DNA of 41,580 nucleotides from Tissierellia bacterium (GTDB lineage: Bacteria > Bacillota > Clostridia > Tissierellales > Peptoniphilaceae), in assembly GCA_012520935.1 (NCBI GenBank), contig JAAYNG010000054.1:1-41580 (forward strand). Reading direction: 5' to 3'. This document shows, piece after piece, positions 16,285-25,209 of the stretch. The notes beneath the pieces were generated by a model. That model saw nothing but the letters and a program-made list of their open reading frames with translations, made no database searches and was not told where the DNA came from. Each line of letters begins with the position of its first letter. Positions within the stretch are counted from its first letter, which is position 1. Position numbers and translations under genes: made by a program.

Positions 16285-17442
16285 TTATTGTTTTGCTTGT
16301 TTGGACTGTTCTATTAGGGTTTCCAGTTTAAGGTTAATAAGGTCCTTATCATTTGTTGAAAATTTGCCCGGGTTCTTCTTATGTTCCACAAGTAAGGCTT
16401 CGGCATCTTCAAACTTGTTGTCTATAATTGAAAAATACTCTACTATCTTTGTTACCACCGTATAGTCTGAAAGGTCCTTCTTTGCCTCGTCTACTATGGC
16501 TATAAACCTGTTGAACTCCAGCTCATTTTCTTCTGTAAACCTGCCCAAATACTTTAAAACTATCCTTTTATTATATGCCTCTTTTAAGAAATCCTTGACT
16601 CCAAGGCTGTAGAATTCTTGTGAAACTCCCCTTTCATCAAAGGTCCCATAGGTATCAAAGCCCGGAATAAAGAAGGCCATACTGTCCGGATCCAGCCTTG
16701 AAATGTACTTGTGGACCTCCGGATGGGGCATATTAACCTTGTTTTCCCTCTGTTGCTCTCTGAAAGCATTGATATCAAAGCCAGTGGCCTCTTTTACTAT
16801 CTGGGCTGTTGTATCAATTAAAAAGTCCGGCAAGTTGTTTATTATGGACCTGTAGTCTCCCTTGGAAAAGTTATTTATGTCGTCCCTTTCTGAATACTCA
16901 TACTTCAAAGAATAGTAAATATCGGCTATGGTGGGGTTTATCTTGATTTTATCCCTCTCCAGCCTATCCTTTAATGGGGTTAAAATTAGGCTGTCCACCA
17001 GTTCTTTAAAGAGGTTGCCTTCCCCGGAAGAATAGTAGCGTAAAATTGTGTTATTATACACATCTATAAAGTCAATGGGGTCCATCTTCCTGTGGAGCTT
17101 GCCCTTTTCAAAATTATCCGGAAAAGTTTCCGGTATATCTTCTGCCGAATAGGTGTCTAGGGTTAATCTTCCATCTTTTATAACTGTTTTAGCCTTTAAA
17201 AGGTAGAACCTATTGTCATAGGCTGTATAAACCTGTTGAAGCTTCTTTACCCCCTTATGGACTCCTACTGCCCCTAGGAATGGCAAAAACCATGGCAGGG
17301 AGAGGCCACTTAATGTTACGAAGGCCACAAGTGCACCGGCAAAGCGAACAAGCCCTCCACCTTCTGGGTCCTTATCCTTATAAATGGCGAGGGCGTTTGT
17401 AAATTCTTTTTTATTGTTGGTGTTTACTGTTAGATTGTTCAT
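16285..17442 (-). CDS. Hypothetical membrane-anchored protein in TelA cassette
   Basis: I do not recognise this 385-residue protein. A polar N-terminus of about 30 residues is followed by a hydrophobic stretch (about 32-62, LVRFAGALVAFVTLSGLSLP and on to FLGAVGVHKG) that could form one or two membrane segments. The remaining ~320 residues are hydrophilic and probably cytoplasmic. They include YTAYDNRFYLLKAKTVIKDG, an acidic helical part, and a C-terminal lysine-rich helix. GGAGG lies six bases before the ATG. The start lies 32 bases inside the preceding coiled-coil gene, so the two are probably translated together. With TelA two genes up, a role in envelope stress is a guess from context only. 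Confidence 0.7.
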   Translation of the reverse strand: MNNLTVNTNNKKEFTNALAIYKDKDPEGGGLVRFAGALVAFVTLSGLSLPWFLPFLGAVGVHKGVKKLQQVYTAYDNRFYLLKAKTVIKDGRLTLDTYSAEDIPETFPDNFEKGKLHRKMDPIDFIDVYNNTILRYYSSGEGNLFKELVDSLILTPLKDRLERDKIKINPTIADIYYSLKYEYSERDDINNFSKGDYRSIINNLPDFLIDTTAQIVKEATGFDINAFREQQRENKVNMPHPEVHKYISRLDPDSMAFFIPGFDTYGTFDERGVSQEFYSLGVKDFLKEAYNKRIVLKYLGRFTEENELEFNRFIAIVDEAKKDLSDYTVVTKIVEYFSIIDNKFEDAEALLVEHKKNPGKFSTNDKDLINLKLETLIEQSKQAKQ

Positions 17443-17794
17443 TTATGCCTCCGAGTTCTCCGGCTATATTAAGTCTTGGTATTATGCTTGAATCTATGAA
17501 TGACAACAATTTTAGGTCTTCTTCTTTTAGTCTTAGGATGGCTCTTTTGGTCATTAGTATGTTTGTTTCCAGCCTTTCATCGTAGGTGTCCAGGGACTTA
17601 TATTCTTCTTCTATTTTGTTTAGTCTCTTAAGTAACTTGTCTTCTCGCATTATTGTAAGTTCCAAGTCTTTTTTTACAAAGTTAATATTGGGAGAGTCCT
17701 TGTCGATATTTTTTCTAATTGCCTTGTCCTTGTTTATCCCTTCTAATAAGTTATTTAGTTGTGCTACTTGTTTTATTAGTTTTTTTATGGGCAT
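17411..17794 (-). CDS. Hypothetical coiled-coil protein in TelA cassette
   Basis: This 127-residue soluble protein of unknown family is almost entirely helical. Heptad-like stretches include LKRLNKIEEEYKSLDTYDER and LETNILMTKRAILRLKEEDL. A terminal segment, IIPRLNIAGELGGINEQ, follows. It has no signal peptide or catalytic motif. It lies 140 bases after telA (a gap filled by a dispersed repeat) and overlaps the next gene by 32 bases. TelA itself is a long helical protein, so interaction through coiled coils is plausible but unproven. Confidence 0.65.
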   Translation of the reverse strand: MPIKKLIKQVAQLNNLLEGINKDKAIRKNIDKDSPNINFVKKDLELTIMREDKLLKRLNKIEEEYKSLDTYDERLETNILMTKRAILRLKEEDLKLLSFIDSSIIPRLNIAGELGGINEQSNSKHQQ

Positions 17795-17825
17795 TTTATA
17801 CCTCTTATTGTAGCCTTTTAGATGA

Positions 17826-17918
17826 AGGGGCGGATGGTGTTCTCCCTACTTACTCCTGTGTTTGACTTTTTGAATAAAACTGGATTGCTGCGTCGCTTTG
17901 CTCCTCCCAATGACGGGT
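17826..17918 (+). repeat. Dispersed repeat copy E
   Basis: AGGGGCGGATGGTG (degraded hairpin module) is followed by CTGGATTGCTGCGTCGCTTT and GCTCCTCCCAATGACGGG. This is the same two-module order as copies A and D. It separates telA from the coiled-coil gene within an otherwise tightly packed run. Confidence 0.7.
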
Positions 17919-17934
17919 GGTATACATAATGTAC

Positions 17935-19071
17935 CTAGTTTTGGTATTCTGAAAGTTTTCCTATAAACTCTCCTTCGAGTTTAATTAGCTCTTCGTTTAC
18001 CTGCTTTCTCTTTTCTATTCCTTCTGCTTGGACCTTGATGGCTGAGTCTATGGTTTGAAGTATGTTTTGATTAACTTCTCTTAGGGTTTCTATCTTAATA
18101 ATAGGTTTTTCTGACTGTTTTACTGTTTCTACTACATTGTCCTTCATAAGTCTTGAATTTTCCAGCAAGACATTGTTGGCCAGTTCAGAAACTGCATTAT
18201 TTAATTCTAGGATTTCTTTTTGCCTATTTAAACCTGCTGTAACTGCCACATTAGACCTTACTACCGGTAGTATGGTGTTGATTGTAGTTTGGATATTTTG
18301 TACTAAAAGGACATTATTCCCTTGAATTAGCCTAATTTGTGGGGCTGTTTGGATGGCCAGATGTCTTGTGACCTTTAGGTCTGTTAACTTTTTGTCAAGC
18401 CTATTAAGCTTGTTCTTTAAGTCATTAACCTGTTGTACAGCCATTGGGTCACCGGAAACATTTGCACTTAATTCCAATTCCTTTAGTGTAGTAAGTTCTG
18501 TTTCTTCCTTATACTCTTCACCGGCCTTTATCAAGTGTTCAAGCTCTTGGAACTTTTGCTCATTCAAGTCATATAACTTATTAAACATATCTGTATCCTT
18601 ATATAGGATCTCTATGTTCTTTTCTAATGTCCCCTCTATGTCTGATAGTTGCTTTGCAACTGACTGTATTTCAAGGACCTTTTCATCCTTCTTTTCCCTT
18701 AAAAATCCAAAGAAGCCTTTTTTATCTTCTTCCTTAAGTCCCCTGTCTAGGTTTTTAATTTGAAGGGCAGACTCCTTTAAGGTGTCGCCAATAACCCCGA
18801 TCTCCTTGTTTTTTACATTCTTCAAGACTTCTTCAGATAGGGTATTTGTAGCCTTTTGAGTCTCTGACCCATACATCTCTATCCTGTCAAGGTTTATCTG
18901 GGACTTTATTTTTTCTACCGTGTCCTTATCAATATTAGTTGTGAGGCTTGCCTCTTCAATCTCCCTTGCTATGGCAGAACTTTCTTTATTGACTATTTCA
19001 TTAGCCTCTGCCCCTGCTTCTTCAACTATTTCTACACTTTGGTCTGCTAGATCTTTTTTATTTTCATCCAT
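17935..19071 (-). CDS. telA: TelA/YceH-family toxic-anion-resistance protein
   Basis: This ~378-residue protein has the family signature TRHLAIQTAPQIRLIQGNN around residues 230-260, followed by VQNIQTTINTILPVVRSNVA. The rest is long helices, with GFFGFLREKKDE near residue 120. Family members were named for tellurite resistance, but many appear to act in cell-envelope stress in Firmicutes. The mechanism is not settled. The ATG at 19071 has GGGGGA seven bases upstream and lies one base after the transketolase stop (TAA-A-ATG). The in-frame ATG at 19101 lacks this and would overlap tkt, so I prefer 19071. Usually TelA travels with XpaC-like or Ter proteins; here the companions are two unfamiliar proteins. 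Confidence 0.88.
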   Translation of the reverse strand: MDENKKDLADQSVEIVEEAGAEANEIVNKESSAIAREIEEASLTTNIDKDTVEKIKSQINLDRIEMYGSETQKATNTLSEEVLKNVKNKEIGVIGDTLKESALQIKNLDRGLKEEDKKGFFGFLREKKDEKVLEIQSVAKQLSDIEGTLEKNIEILYKDTDMFNKLYDLNEQKFQELEHLIKAGEEYKEETELTTLKELELSANVSGDPMAVQQVNDLKNKLNRLDKKLTDLKVTRHLAIQTAPQIRLIQGNNVLLVQNIQTTINTILPVVRSNVAVTAGLNRQKEILELNNAVSELANNVLLENSRLMKDNVVETVKQSEKPIIKIETLREVNQNILQTIDSAIKVQAEGIEKRKQVNEELIKLEGEFIGKLSEYQN

Positions 19072-19072
19072 T

Positions 19073-19987
19073 TTAGTTCCCCCATTCCATAGCCGCTTCA
19101 ACTATATCCTTCACACCTAACCCATAATAGTCCAGGAGTTCAAAACCATCTCCAGACCTGCCAAAACTGTCCTTAACCCCAATCCTCTTTAACCTGGTTG
19201 GGTAGTTTTCTGACAGGACTTCGGCAACTGCTGACCCCAGTCCTCCGATAATGTTGTGTTCTTCGGCTGTAATGATGCCCCTTGTCTCCTTTGCTGCCTT
19301 AATTATCGCACCTGTATCTATCGGCTTGATCGTTGAAAAGTTAATGACCCTTGCACTTATCCCCTTTTCCTTCAAAATATCATGGGCCCCCAAGGCTCTT
19401 GAAACCATGACACCTGTTGCGGCTATTGTGATGTCATTTCCTTCCTTCAATGTGGTCGCCTTGCCTATTTCAAATTTACCGTCGGTAACAACAGGAACCT
19501 TTGACCTGCCAAGCCTTACATAAACCGGTCCCTCCATCTCTGCCACTGCCTTGATGGCTGTAATCGTTTCATTATAGTCAGCCGGTGATATTACTGTCAT
19601 ATTGGGAAGTCCCCTCATTAGGGAGATATCCTCCAGCATTTGGTGGCTTGCCCCGTCTTCTCCAACTGTGAGTCCTGCATGGGTTGCCACGACCTTTACA
19701 TTTAGGTTGGGGTAGCAGATGGAATTCCTTATTATCTCATATGCCCTGCCTGTTGCGAAAACTGCAAAGGTGGATGCAAAAGGGATTTTCCCCGATGCTG
19801 CCAAGCCTGCCGCTGTTCCCATCATATTTTGCTCTGCTATCCCCATGTTGAAGAACCTTTCCGGGCAGACCTTCTTGAATTCTGATGTTTTGGTTGACCC
19901 TGACAGGTCTGCATCCAAGACAACGACCCTCTCCTTCTTAGCCAGTTCCTTTAATGCTTCTCCGTATGCATCTCTTGCTGCCTTCAA
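19073..19987 (-). CDS. Transketolase, C-terminal (pyrimidine-binding) subunit
   Basis: This 304-residue half of a split transketolase includes the pyrimidine-binding domain. MGIAEQNMMGTAAGLAASGK (about residue 47-66) carries the activating glutamate, and GLTVGEDGASHQMLEDISLM follows. The C-terminal domain runs from about 180 to the end. The partner is the gene at 19988; together they equal the ~660-residue single-chain enzyme. It transfers two-carbon ketol units in the non-oxidative pentose phosphate pathway. The TTG start at 19987 directly abuts the TAG of the upstream gene, with GGGGGTG upstream. Placement inside a wall-polymer gene run may reflect supply of sugar phosphates, which is inference only. 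Confidence 0.92.
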   Translation of the reverse strand: MKAARDAYGEALKELAKKERVVVLDADLSGSTKTSEFKKVCPERFFNMGIAEQNMMGTAAGLAASGKIPFASTFAVFATGRAYEIIRNSICYPNLNVKVVATHAGLTVGEDGASHQMLEDISLMRGLPNMTVISPADYNETITAIKAVAEMEGPVYVRLGRSKVPVVTDGKFEIGKATTLKEGNDITIAATGVMVSRALGAHDILKEKGISARVINFSTIKPIDTGAIIKAAKETRGIITAEEHNIIGGLGSAVAEVLSENYPTRLKRIGVKDSFGRSGDGFELLDYYGLGVKDIVEAAMEWGN

Positions 19988-20791
19988 CTAAAACACCCCC
20001 AATTCTTCCAATGCCTTGTTTCTTTCTTCTTCATTTGGAGCCTTGCCGTGCCAGCCTGCTTGGTTTTCCATGAAGGAGACCCCCTTGCCCTTGACTGTCT
20101 TTGCTATTATGGCAGTTGGTCCTCCCTTAAGCTTCTTAGCCGTGTTAACCGCCTCTTCTATCTCTCCAAAGTCATGTCCATTTATTGATATTGTATTCCA
20201 GCCAAAGGCTCCTATCTTGTCAGCGATTGGCTCTACATTCATTACATCTTCATTTTTACCATCTATTTGCAGACCGTTGTGGTCTATAAAGATTGTAAGG
20301 TTATCAAGCTTATAGTGGGCTCCTGCCATAAAGGCCTCCCAGCAGATACCCTCCTGCAATTCCCCGTCCCCCAGCAGGACATAGGTCCTAAAACCCTTCT
20401 TATCAAGCTTTTGTGAGATTGCCATACCTATAGATGTGGAAAAACCTTGACCTAATGACCCGGTTGACATATCAACTCCGGGTACTTTAATCACAGGGTG
20501 ACCCTGGAGCATTGAGTCAATCTTCCTAAAGCCGGTTAATTCCTTAGTGTCAAAAAATCCCCTCTCTGCCAGTGTTGCATATAGTAAAGGGGTTGCGTGG
20601 CCCTTTGACAGGACAAACCTGTCCCTGTCTTCCTTATGAGGATTTTCCGGGTCTATCCTCATTTCCTTAAAGTAGAGGTAGGTGAGTATTTCAACGCCGG
20701 ACAAAGACCCTCCCGGATGGCCTGACTTGGCATTAAATACCTCCTCTATAATGTTAACCCTAATCTTCTTTGCGATTGCTTCCAGTTTCAT
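19988..20791 (-). CDS. Transketolase, N-terminal (thiamine-diphosphate-binding) subunit
   Basis: This 267-residue subunit carries the diphosphate-binding part of transketolase. It has [20 protein letters not shown] near the start, [35 protein letters not shown], and the TPP/metal motif [14 protein letters not shown] (about residues 140-153). The first A of its ATG (20791) is the last base of the yitT stop (TAATG), indicating coupling. Two-subunit transketolases are common in archaea and in clostridia. The subunits are adjacent, so a heterotetramer is expected. Confidence 0.93.
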   Translation of the reverse strand: MKLEAIAKKIRVNIIEEVFNAKSGHPGGSLSGVEILTYLYFKEMRIDPENPHKEDRDRFVLSKGHATPLLYATLAERGFFDTKELTGFRKIDSMLQGHPVIKVPGVDMSTGSLGQGFSTSIGMAISQKLDKKGFRTYVLLGDGELQEGICWEAFMAGAHYKLDNLTIFIDHNGLQIDGKNEDVMNVEPIADKIGAFGWNTISINGHDFGEIEEAVNTAKKLKGGPTAIIAKTVKGKGVSFMENQAGWHGKAPNEEERNKALEELGVF

Positions 20792-21654
20792 TATTCTCCC
20801 CCTTCTTCCAGTTTTGTAAAGCTACCTCCGTAAATCTCTGCCATGTCTGTAACCATAATAAATGCATTTGGATCAGTTTCTTTTATTATTTCTTTAACTT
20901 CTATGAACTGGGACCTTGGCACTACACAGAGGATGACATCCTTCTCTTTCTTTGAGTAAAGACCCTCTCCCTTGAGGCTTGTAAGCCCTCTACCCAGCTC
21001 CTTAAGCAATATATCTCCCAATTCTCTTGGTTTCTCGCTTATGATGAATAAACCTTTCGTGTATCCTCCTCCTGCTCCTAAAATCTTATTTAAGAAAGTA
21101 AATTCAATGAAGATAGTCATAACTGATAAGAGTAGTATCTCTGTAGACCCATTTGCTATACCGTTTAAGATTAATACCAGACCGTCTATTGAATACATTG
21201 CATTTTGAAATTTAATATTGGGGAAGTAGGCGTTGATTATCCTGCCCAGCAAGTCTGTCCCCCCTGTTGTGGCACTTGTGAGAAAGATTAGACCTAGACC
21301 CACACCGCTGATTGACCCTCCAAATACACCTGCAAGGAATTGGTTGTCAGTGAAGGGCTTTATTGGTATAAATTTCAAAAAAATTGCCATCAATATCATT
21401 GAATAAATGGTAAGATAAGCTGTTTTCTTCTTCAAGGTCCTATAGCCCAGAACAAATAATATAATGTTTATAACCAAGTTAGTCACATATACCGGTATGC
21501 CTGTTACCTTCATTAAGACTATTGCAAGACCCCTCACTCCCCCTGATATTACACTGCTTGGTACCATGAAGAAGTTAATGGCAATTGAGGCAATAAGTGT
21601 TCCCACTGTACATAGTAATATATTTTTTGCCCAATCTTGCTTGGTATTACTCAT
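20791..21654 (-). CDS. YitT-family membrane protein (DUF161 + DUF2179)
   Basis: This 287-residue protein has five or so membrane helices in the first ~190 residues, including [20 protein letters not shown] and [20 protein letters not shown], both hallmarks of YitT proteins. A soluble C-terminal DUF2179 domain follows ([20 protein letters not shown], then [20 protein letters not shown]). The family is widespread in Firmicutes; the substrate or function is not established. It overlaps the upstream glycosyltransferase gene by eight bases, has a GGTGA-type ribosome-binding site, and ends overlapping tkt by one base. Confidence 0.87.
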   Translation of the reverse strand: MSNTKQDWAKNILLCTVGTLIASIAINFFMVPSSVISGGVRGLAIVLMKVTGIPVYVTNLVINIILFVLGYRTLKKKTAYLTIYSMILMAIFLKFIPIKPFTDNQFLAGVFGGSISGVGLGLIFLTSATTGGTDLLGRIINAYFPNIKFQNAMYSIDGLVLILNGIANGSTEILLLSVMTIFIEFTFLNKILGAGGGYTKGLFIISEKPRELGDILLKELGRGLTSLKGEGLYSKKEKDVILCVVPRSQFIEVKEIIKETDPNAFIMVTDMAEIYGGSFTKLEEGGE

Positions 21655-22429
21655 TTTTTTTCACCGCCTTGATGGAATTCTTGTTAAAGATTGCCTCCAG
21701 CAAAAACAAGGGGAGGACAATTTGCCTCTTTATCCTTGATGGTTCTTTAACTAGCCTGTAGAACCATTCTAATCCTAGTTTTTGAAAGATTTCCGGTGCC
21801 CTCTTCAAGTCCTTTGCCAATATGTCTATGACCCCGCCGTTACCAATGGCGACCTTGGCTGTGAGCCTGTCCTTGTACCAGTTTATCCAGCTTTCTTGCT
21901 TGGGAGACCCCATGCCTACAAAGAGGATGTCTGCCCCTGAATCTTCTATCTCCTTAAGTATTTTTAAGTCTTCTTCTGAATTTGCTGCCCCTATGTGGGC
22001 ACCTTGAAAGTAGCCTGAGTGGGTCCCGACTACTTGAACACCGAAGTCCTTTTCAACTTCGACCCCTGCCCTTTCAGCAACACCTTCTCCTCCACCTAAA
22101 AGGTAGACCTTTTTGTCTAATTCTTTAGCTAATTTCAATAGTTTCATAGATGTATCAAAGCCTGTAACCCTCTCCTTTAGGGGGCAGCCCCTAATCTTTG
22201 ACCCGATTACAAGGCCGATTCCGTCCGGGATTACAATGTCAAAGGAGTTCAAAAGGTCCCTAAAATCCTTGTCTTTCCTTACATTCATGGCAATTTCTGT
22301 GTTGGGAGTTGAAATAGTCACCAGCCTGTCTCCTGTCAAGGCTTCTTTTAACTCTTCTTCAATTTCCAAAAGGGTGACATTTTGAACTTCTAGGCCAAAG
22401 AAGGAAACCCTATCCCTTGAGGTAGTCAT
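21647..22429 (-). CDS. tagA: WecG/TagA/CpsF-family glycosyltransferase
   Basis: This GT26 glycosyltransferase adds ManNAc-type sugars to lipid-linked GlcNAc during wall-polymer synthesis (TagA/TarA role). Visible motifs are TPNTEIAMNVRKD, the conserved PDGIGLVIGSK with the catalytic aspartate (about residues 68-78), GGGEGVAERAG, and the VGMGSPKQESWINWYKDRL block. The C-terminal amphipathic positively charged helix (KEPSRIKRQIVLPLFLLEAI) is typical for membrane docking. I chose the ATG at 22429 because GGGAGG lies eight bases upstream; an in-frame ATG at 22477 lies deeper in the upstream gene. The gene overlaps the CsaB fusion by 20 bases. Its product probably works with CsaB on the same secondary polymer. 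Confidence 0.9.
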   Translation of the reverse strand: MTTSRDRVSFFGLEVQNVTLLEIEEELKEALTGDRLVTISTPNTEIAMNVRKDKDFRDLLNSFDIVIPDGIGLVIGSKIRGCPLKERVTGFDTSMKLLKLAKELDKKVYLLGGGEGVAERAGVEVEKDFGVQVVGTHSGYFQGAHIGAANSEEDLKILKEIEDSGADILFVGMGSPKQESWINWYKDRLTAKVAIGNGGVIDILAKDLKRAPEIFQKLGLEWFYRLVKEPSRIKRQIVLPLFLLEAIFNKNSIKAVKKNE

Positions 22430-24596
22430 AGAACAACCTCCCATTCTCTCTAGCTGTCTGTATTTTTTCTTCTGCATTCCTGGACAGGGTATCTCTGAAT
22501 TCTCCTGCCCTTGCCTTTAAATCTTCATATTCATTAATAAGTATCCTTCCCTCAATCCCATCAACGCCAATGGCAGGCTTCATCTCCAAGTCCTTTAACA
22601 GGCCGTCAACCTTCGGGTCGTATGAAAGACCAAGCATGGGTGTCCTTGCTATGGCTGCATATATGAGTGAATGGAGCCTCATGCCGATGAGGAAGTCCAG
22701 ACTCCCCATAATACCAATAAGGTCCCTCACATCGTATTCATTTTTCAAAAGGTAGACCCTGTCCCCCCTAATCCTTTCCAAAATTTTAATGTCGTCTGCC
22801 TGGTGCATGGGAATCAACAGGAAGGAGTCAGCCGTTTTTTCTATAAGTTCTTCTATCGCCCCTATGGTTGCCTGGTCATTGTCCCAGGGTCGTAGGGATA
22901 TGCCTGTGAGCCTTACATTTGTTGGGATTTTCTCATTTCTAAATATTTCTTCTACCCTTGCCTTGTCAGTCCCTTCTATGGTAAAGACAGGGTCTTGGGT
23001 GACCTTAACATTTTTATTTTCAACCCCTAGGTCTTTTAGAAAGTCATAGGAGTCCTGGTCCCTAAGTGTAATAAGTCCAATTTTTTCCAGGGCCTTCCTT
23101 GTGAGCCTGCGGTTTTTCTCCCCATCTATGGGCCCCATACCGTTGGCATAGGCCATGGTCTTTTTATTGAGCTTATCGGCAAGCTTTAATGTTGCCAAGT
23201 AGTAGCGGATTGACCTGGTGCTGGTCCTGTCTTGTAGGAGGGTCCCTCCACCAAAAAGGAAGATGTCCGATAACTTCATCCCCTTATAGACATCAAGAGG
23301 GGAAAACCTGTTCAAAGCCCTTATGCCATAGTCCCTTTCCGTTGCACTCGGGGACTTGGAAAGAACTGTCAAGGACAGGTCCTCGTCTATTTTTTTCAAT
23401 TCTGTTGTAATTGCCTCCAATATGGCATCGTCGCCGCTGTTGTCAAAGCCATAGTAGCCTAGAATAAGGACCTTATTCTTGCTTTCTTTAAGGATTTTCT
23501 CATAAATTCTATAATGGGAAAGGGCCATTGCCCTGTTGGAAAATTTCTCTTCAATTTTTTCTCTTAAATTATTACCTAATTTATTGATTATCTCCTTATT
23601 TTTACTGATGTGGATTATAATTTCTGACAGTCTTTTGAAATCGCCTGGCTGGAAAAGGAAGCCTGTATCCTCATCCACAAGTTTGGGGATTCCACCAACC
23701 TCTGTGGAGATGATTGGCTTCTTTAAAAGCCCCCCCTCCAAGAGGGCATAGGGAAAGCTCTCAGATAGAGAGGTTAAAACATTCACATCTATAGCATTAT
23801 AGAAGGAGAATATATCTGTTGTATATCCGATAAAATAGACATTTTTAAGGTCTTTTTCCTTTACATAGGCCCTTAAATTCTCTGACTCGTGACCCTCTCC
23901 TGCTATCAGGTAGGTATTTCCCGGAAAGTCCTTATTGGCTACTTCAACTGCCCTTAGGAAGGTCATATGGTCCTTTACCTGGTCGAGCCTGGCGGAAATC
24001 CCGAAAATAAGACCCTTTGGCAGGTCTATGGAGAAGTTATTTAAAAAGTCTTCCCTTGGGATGAAGTCCCTCTCTTTTTCTGTATCTATTCCATTATATA
24101 CAACAAAATTCCTGTCTGCAGGAAAACCCCTTGAAACCATCATCTCCTTAAAGGTATCCGAAACAGAAATATAGTAGTCAAACCTTTTTAAGGCGAACTT
24201 ATTTACATTGGTGAAGATTATCTTCTTATAAAAGGTATCCTTGAAGTCCAGCTCATAGTCGGAGTGGATTGTGGTGACAAAGGGGAGGTCGACCCGTCTT
24301 TTTAGAAGAAGGGACACGAAATTAGCCCTTGCTCCATGGGAATGGATAAGGTCATATTTTTCTTTTTTTACCTCTTCCTCCAACTTTTTTATCACTGAAA
24401 GGTCGAACCTGGACTTTTGTTCAAAGTATTCAATATTTATTCCTTCAGCCTTGAGGTCTTCGTAGAAGGTATCCTTGATAAAGCAGACCACCTTTGTGTC
24501 TACGAATTCTGCAAGGCCCTTAGAAAGGGCTATAATGTGGGTCTTTGCCCCGCCTGTATCCCCACCGCTTATCAGATTTAAAACTTTTAATTTCAT
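22410..24596 (-). CDS. csaB: Fusion of GT4 glycosyltransferase and CsaB polysaccharide pyruvyl transferase
   Basis: The two domains lie in one 728-residue chain. Residues 1 to about 368 are a GT-B glycosyltransferase of family 4: GGDTGGAKTHIIALSKGL at the N-terminus, VYNGIDTE, and the nucleotide-sugar motif ESFPYALLEGGLLKKPIIST. Residues from about 372 are a CsaB-type pyruvyl transferase: VLILGYYGFDNSGDDAILEA, FGGGTLLQDRTSTRSIRYYL, QDPVFTI, and MRLHSLIYAAIA. CsaB adds ketal-linked pyruvate to the secondary cell-wall polymer that SLH domains recognise, and an SLH S-layer protein is encoded at 1569-5507. Stand-alone CsaB is about 360 residues, so the fusion is full-length at both ends. It overlaps the upstream gene by ATGA. 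I see no stop or frame break at the junction. Confidence 0.92.
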   Translation of the reverse strand: MKLKVLNLISGGDTGGAKTHIIALSKGLAEFVDTKVVCFIKDTFYEDLKAEGINIEYFEQKSRFDLSVIKKLEEEVKKEKYDLIHSHGARANFVSLLLKRRVDLPFVTTIHSDYELDFKDTFYKKIIFTNVNKFALKRFDYYISVSDTFKEMMVSRGFPADRNFVVYNGIDTEKERDFIPREDFLNNFSIDLPKGLIFGISARLDQVKDHMTFLRAVEVANKDFPGNTYLIAGEGHESENLRAYVKEKDLKNVYFIGYTTDIFSFYNAIDVNVLTSLSESFPYALLEGGLLKKPIISTEVGGIPKLVDEDTGFLFQPGDFKRLSEIIIHISKNKEIINKLGNNLREKIEEKFSNRAMALSHYRIYEKILKESKNKVLILGYYGFDNSGDDAILEAITTELKKIDEDLSLTVLSKSPSATERDYGIRALNRFSPLDVYKGMKLSDIFLFGGGTLLQDRTSTRSIRYYLATLKLADKLNKKTMAYANGMGPIDGEKNRRLTRKALEKIGLITLRDQDSYDFLKDLGVENKNVKVTQDPVFTIEGTDKARVEEIFRNEKIPTNVRLTGISLRPWDNDQATIGAIEELIEKTADSFLLIPMHQADDIKILERIRGDRVYLLKNEYDVRDLIGIMGSLDFLIGMRLHSLIYAAIARTPMLGLSYDPKVDGLLKDLEMKPAIGVDGIEGRILINEYEDLKARAGEFRDTLSRNAEEKIQTARENGRLFYDYLKG

Positions 24597-25063
24597 TTTA
24601 CTTCAAAAGGACCCTTCACAAGGAAGAAGCACTTAGTATAGCACCTTGCTCCTCTTCCATCTGACCTTGGGACTATAATATGGTGGTTTTGCCTTAGTTG
24701 GCTCTCTGCCACCAGGTCTACACCGTCAGTGAGGTCTGAAAGGCCATTTACTATACCATTTCGAACTGAAGGTACAGCATAGGCAGTGCCTGACCTTAGG
24801 ATGAGTTCAGCCCCTCCTTTAAGCTCTAAAAAACCGCCGGCCTCAACTTCAACAACCTGCCAAGTGGACTCTTCACCTTGAAAGACCGGTATCATTTGCC
24901 CCTGACCTTGACTTTGATAAATCATGTTACTAAGCCTTGCTATTTCCTCATCCACATAACTCTTTGAAACCAAAGGGTCATTGGAACTGCCCGGCTCAGA
25001 AAAGGAAATCGAAATAGAAACCAGCATTATAAACACTACTATTAATATTAGAAATTTTTTCAT
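24593..25063 (-). CDS. Hypothetical secreted protein heading the wall-polymer operon
   Basis: This 156-residue protein begins with a signal peptide or membrane anchor (MKKFLILIVVFIMLVSISIS, then FSEPG). It continues with a short coiled segment SKSYVDEEIARLSNMIYQ and a C-terminal beta-rich domain containing WQVVEVEAGGFLELKGGAEL, LSDLTDGVDL and HHIIVPRSDGRG. I cannot name the family. I use the ATG at 25063, preceded by GAGGGGGGA, rather than the in-frame ATG at 25093, which lacks a site. The stop overlaps the next start (ATGA). As first gene of the run with csaB and tagA, it may act at the cell surface. Confidence 0.78.
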   Translation of the reverse strand: MKKFLILIVVFIMLVSISISFSEPGSSNDPLVSKSYVDEEIARLSNMIYQSQGQGQMIPVFQGEESTWQVVEVEAGGFLELKGGAELILRSGTAYAVPSVRNGIVNGLSDLTDGVDLVAESQLRQNHHIIVPRSDGRGARCYTKCFFLVKGPFEVK

Positions 25064-25081
25064 ATAATCCCCCCTCAGTCG

Positions 25082-25090
25082 ATTATAGCA
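25082..25090 (-). promoter_or_regulatory. Extended -10 promoter of the wall-polymer operon
   Basis: On the minus strand TGCTATAAT is an extended -10 element, with the hexamer at plus 25082-25087. The predicted start is only about 12-15 bases before the ATG at 25063. No strong -35 is visible. Confidence 0.5.
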
Positions 25091-25209
25091 CAAATAATAG
25101 AAGAAAAATAGGTATTTTATGTTAAATTCAAGGACACTTCTTCTACAAGTTTCTTTAGACCCCTATGTGCAATCATCAAATTAATATTATTAATTCCAAC
25201 TTCACACAT

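Noticed and set aside
17411-17442. Frameshift joining the coiled-coil gene and the 385-residue gene
   Set aside because: The downstream gene has its own good GGAGG site and ATG, and the overlap is short and typical of coupled genes.
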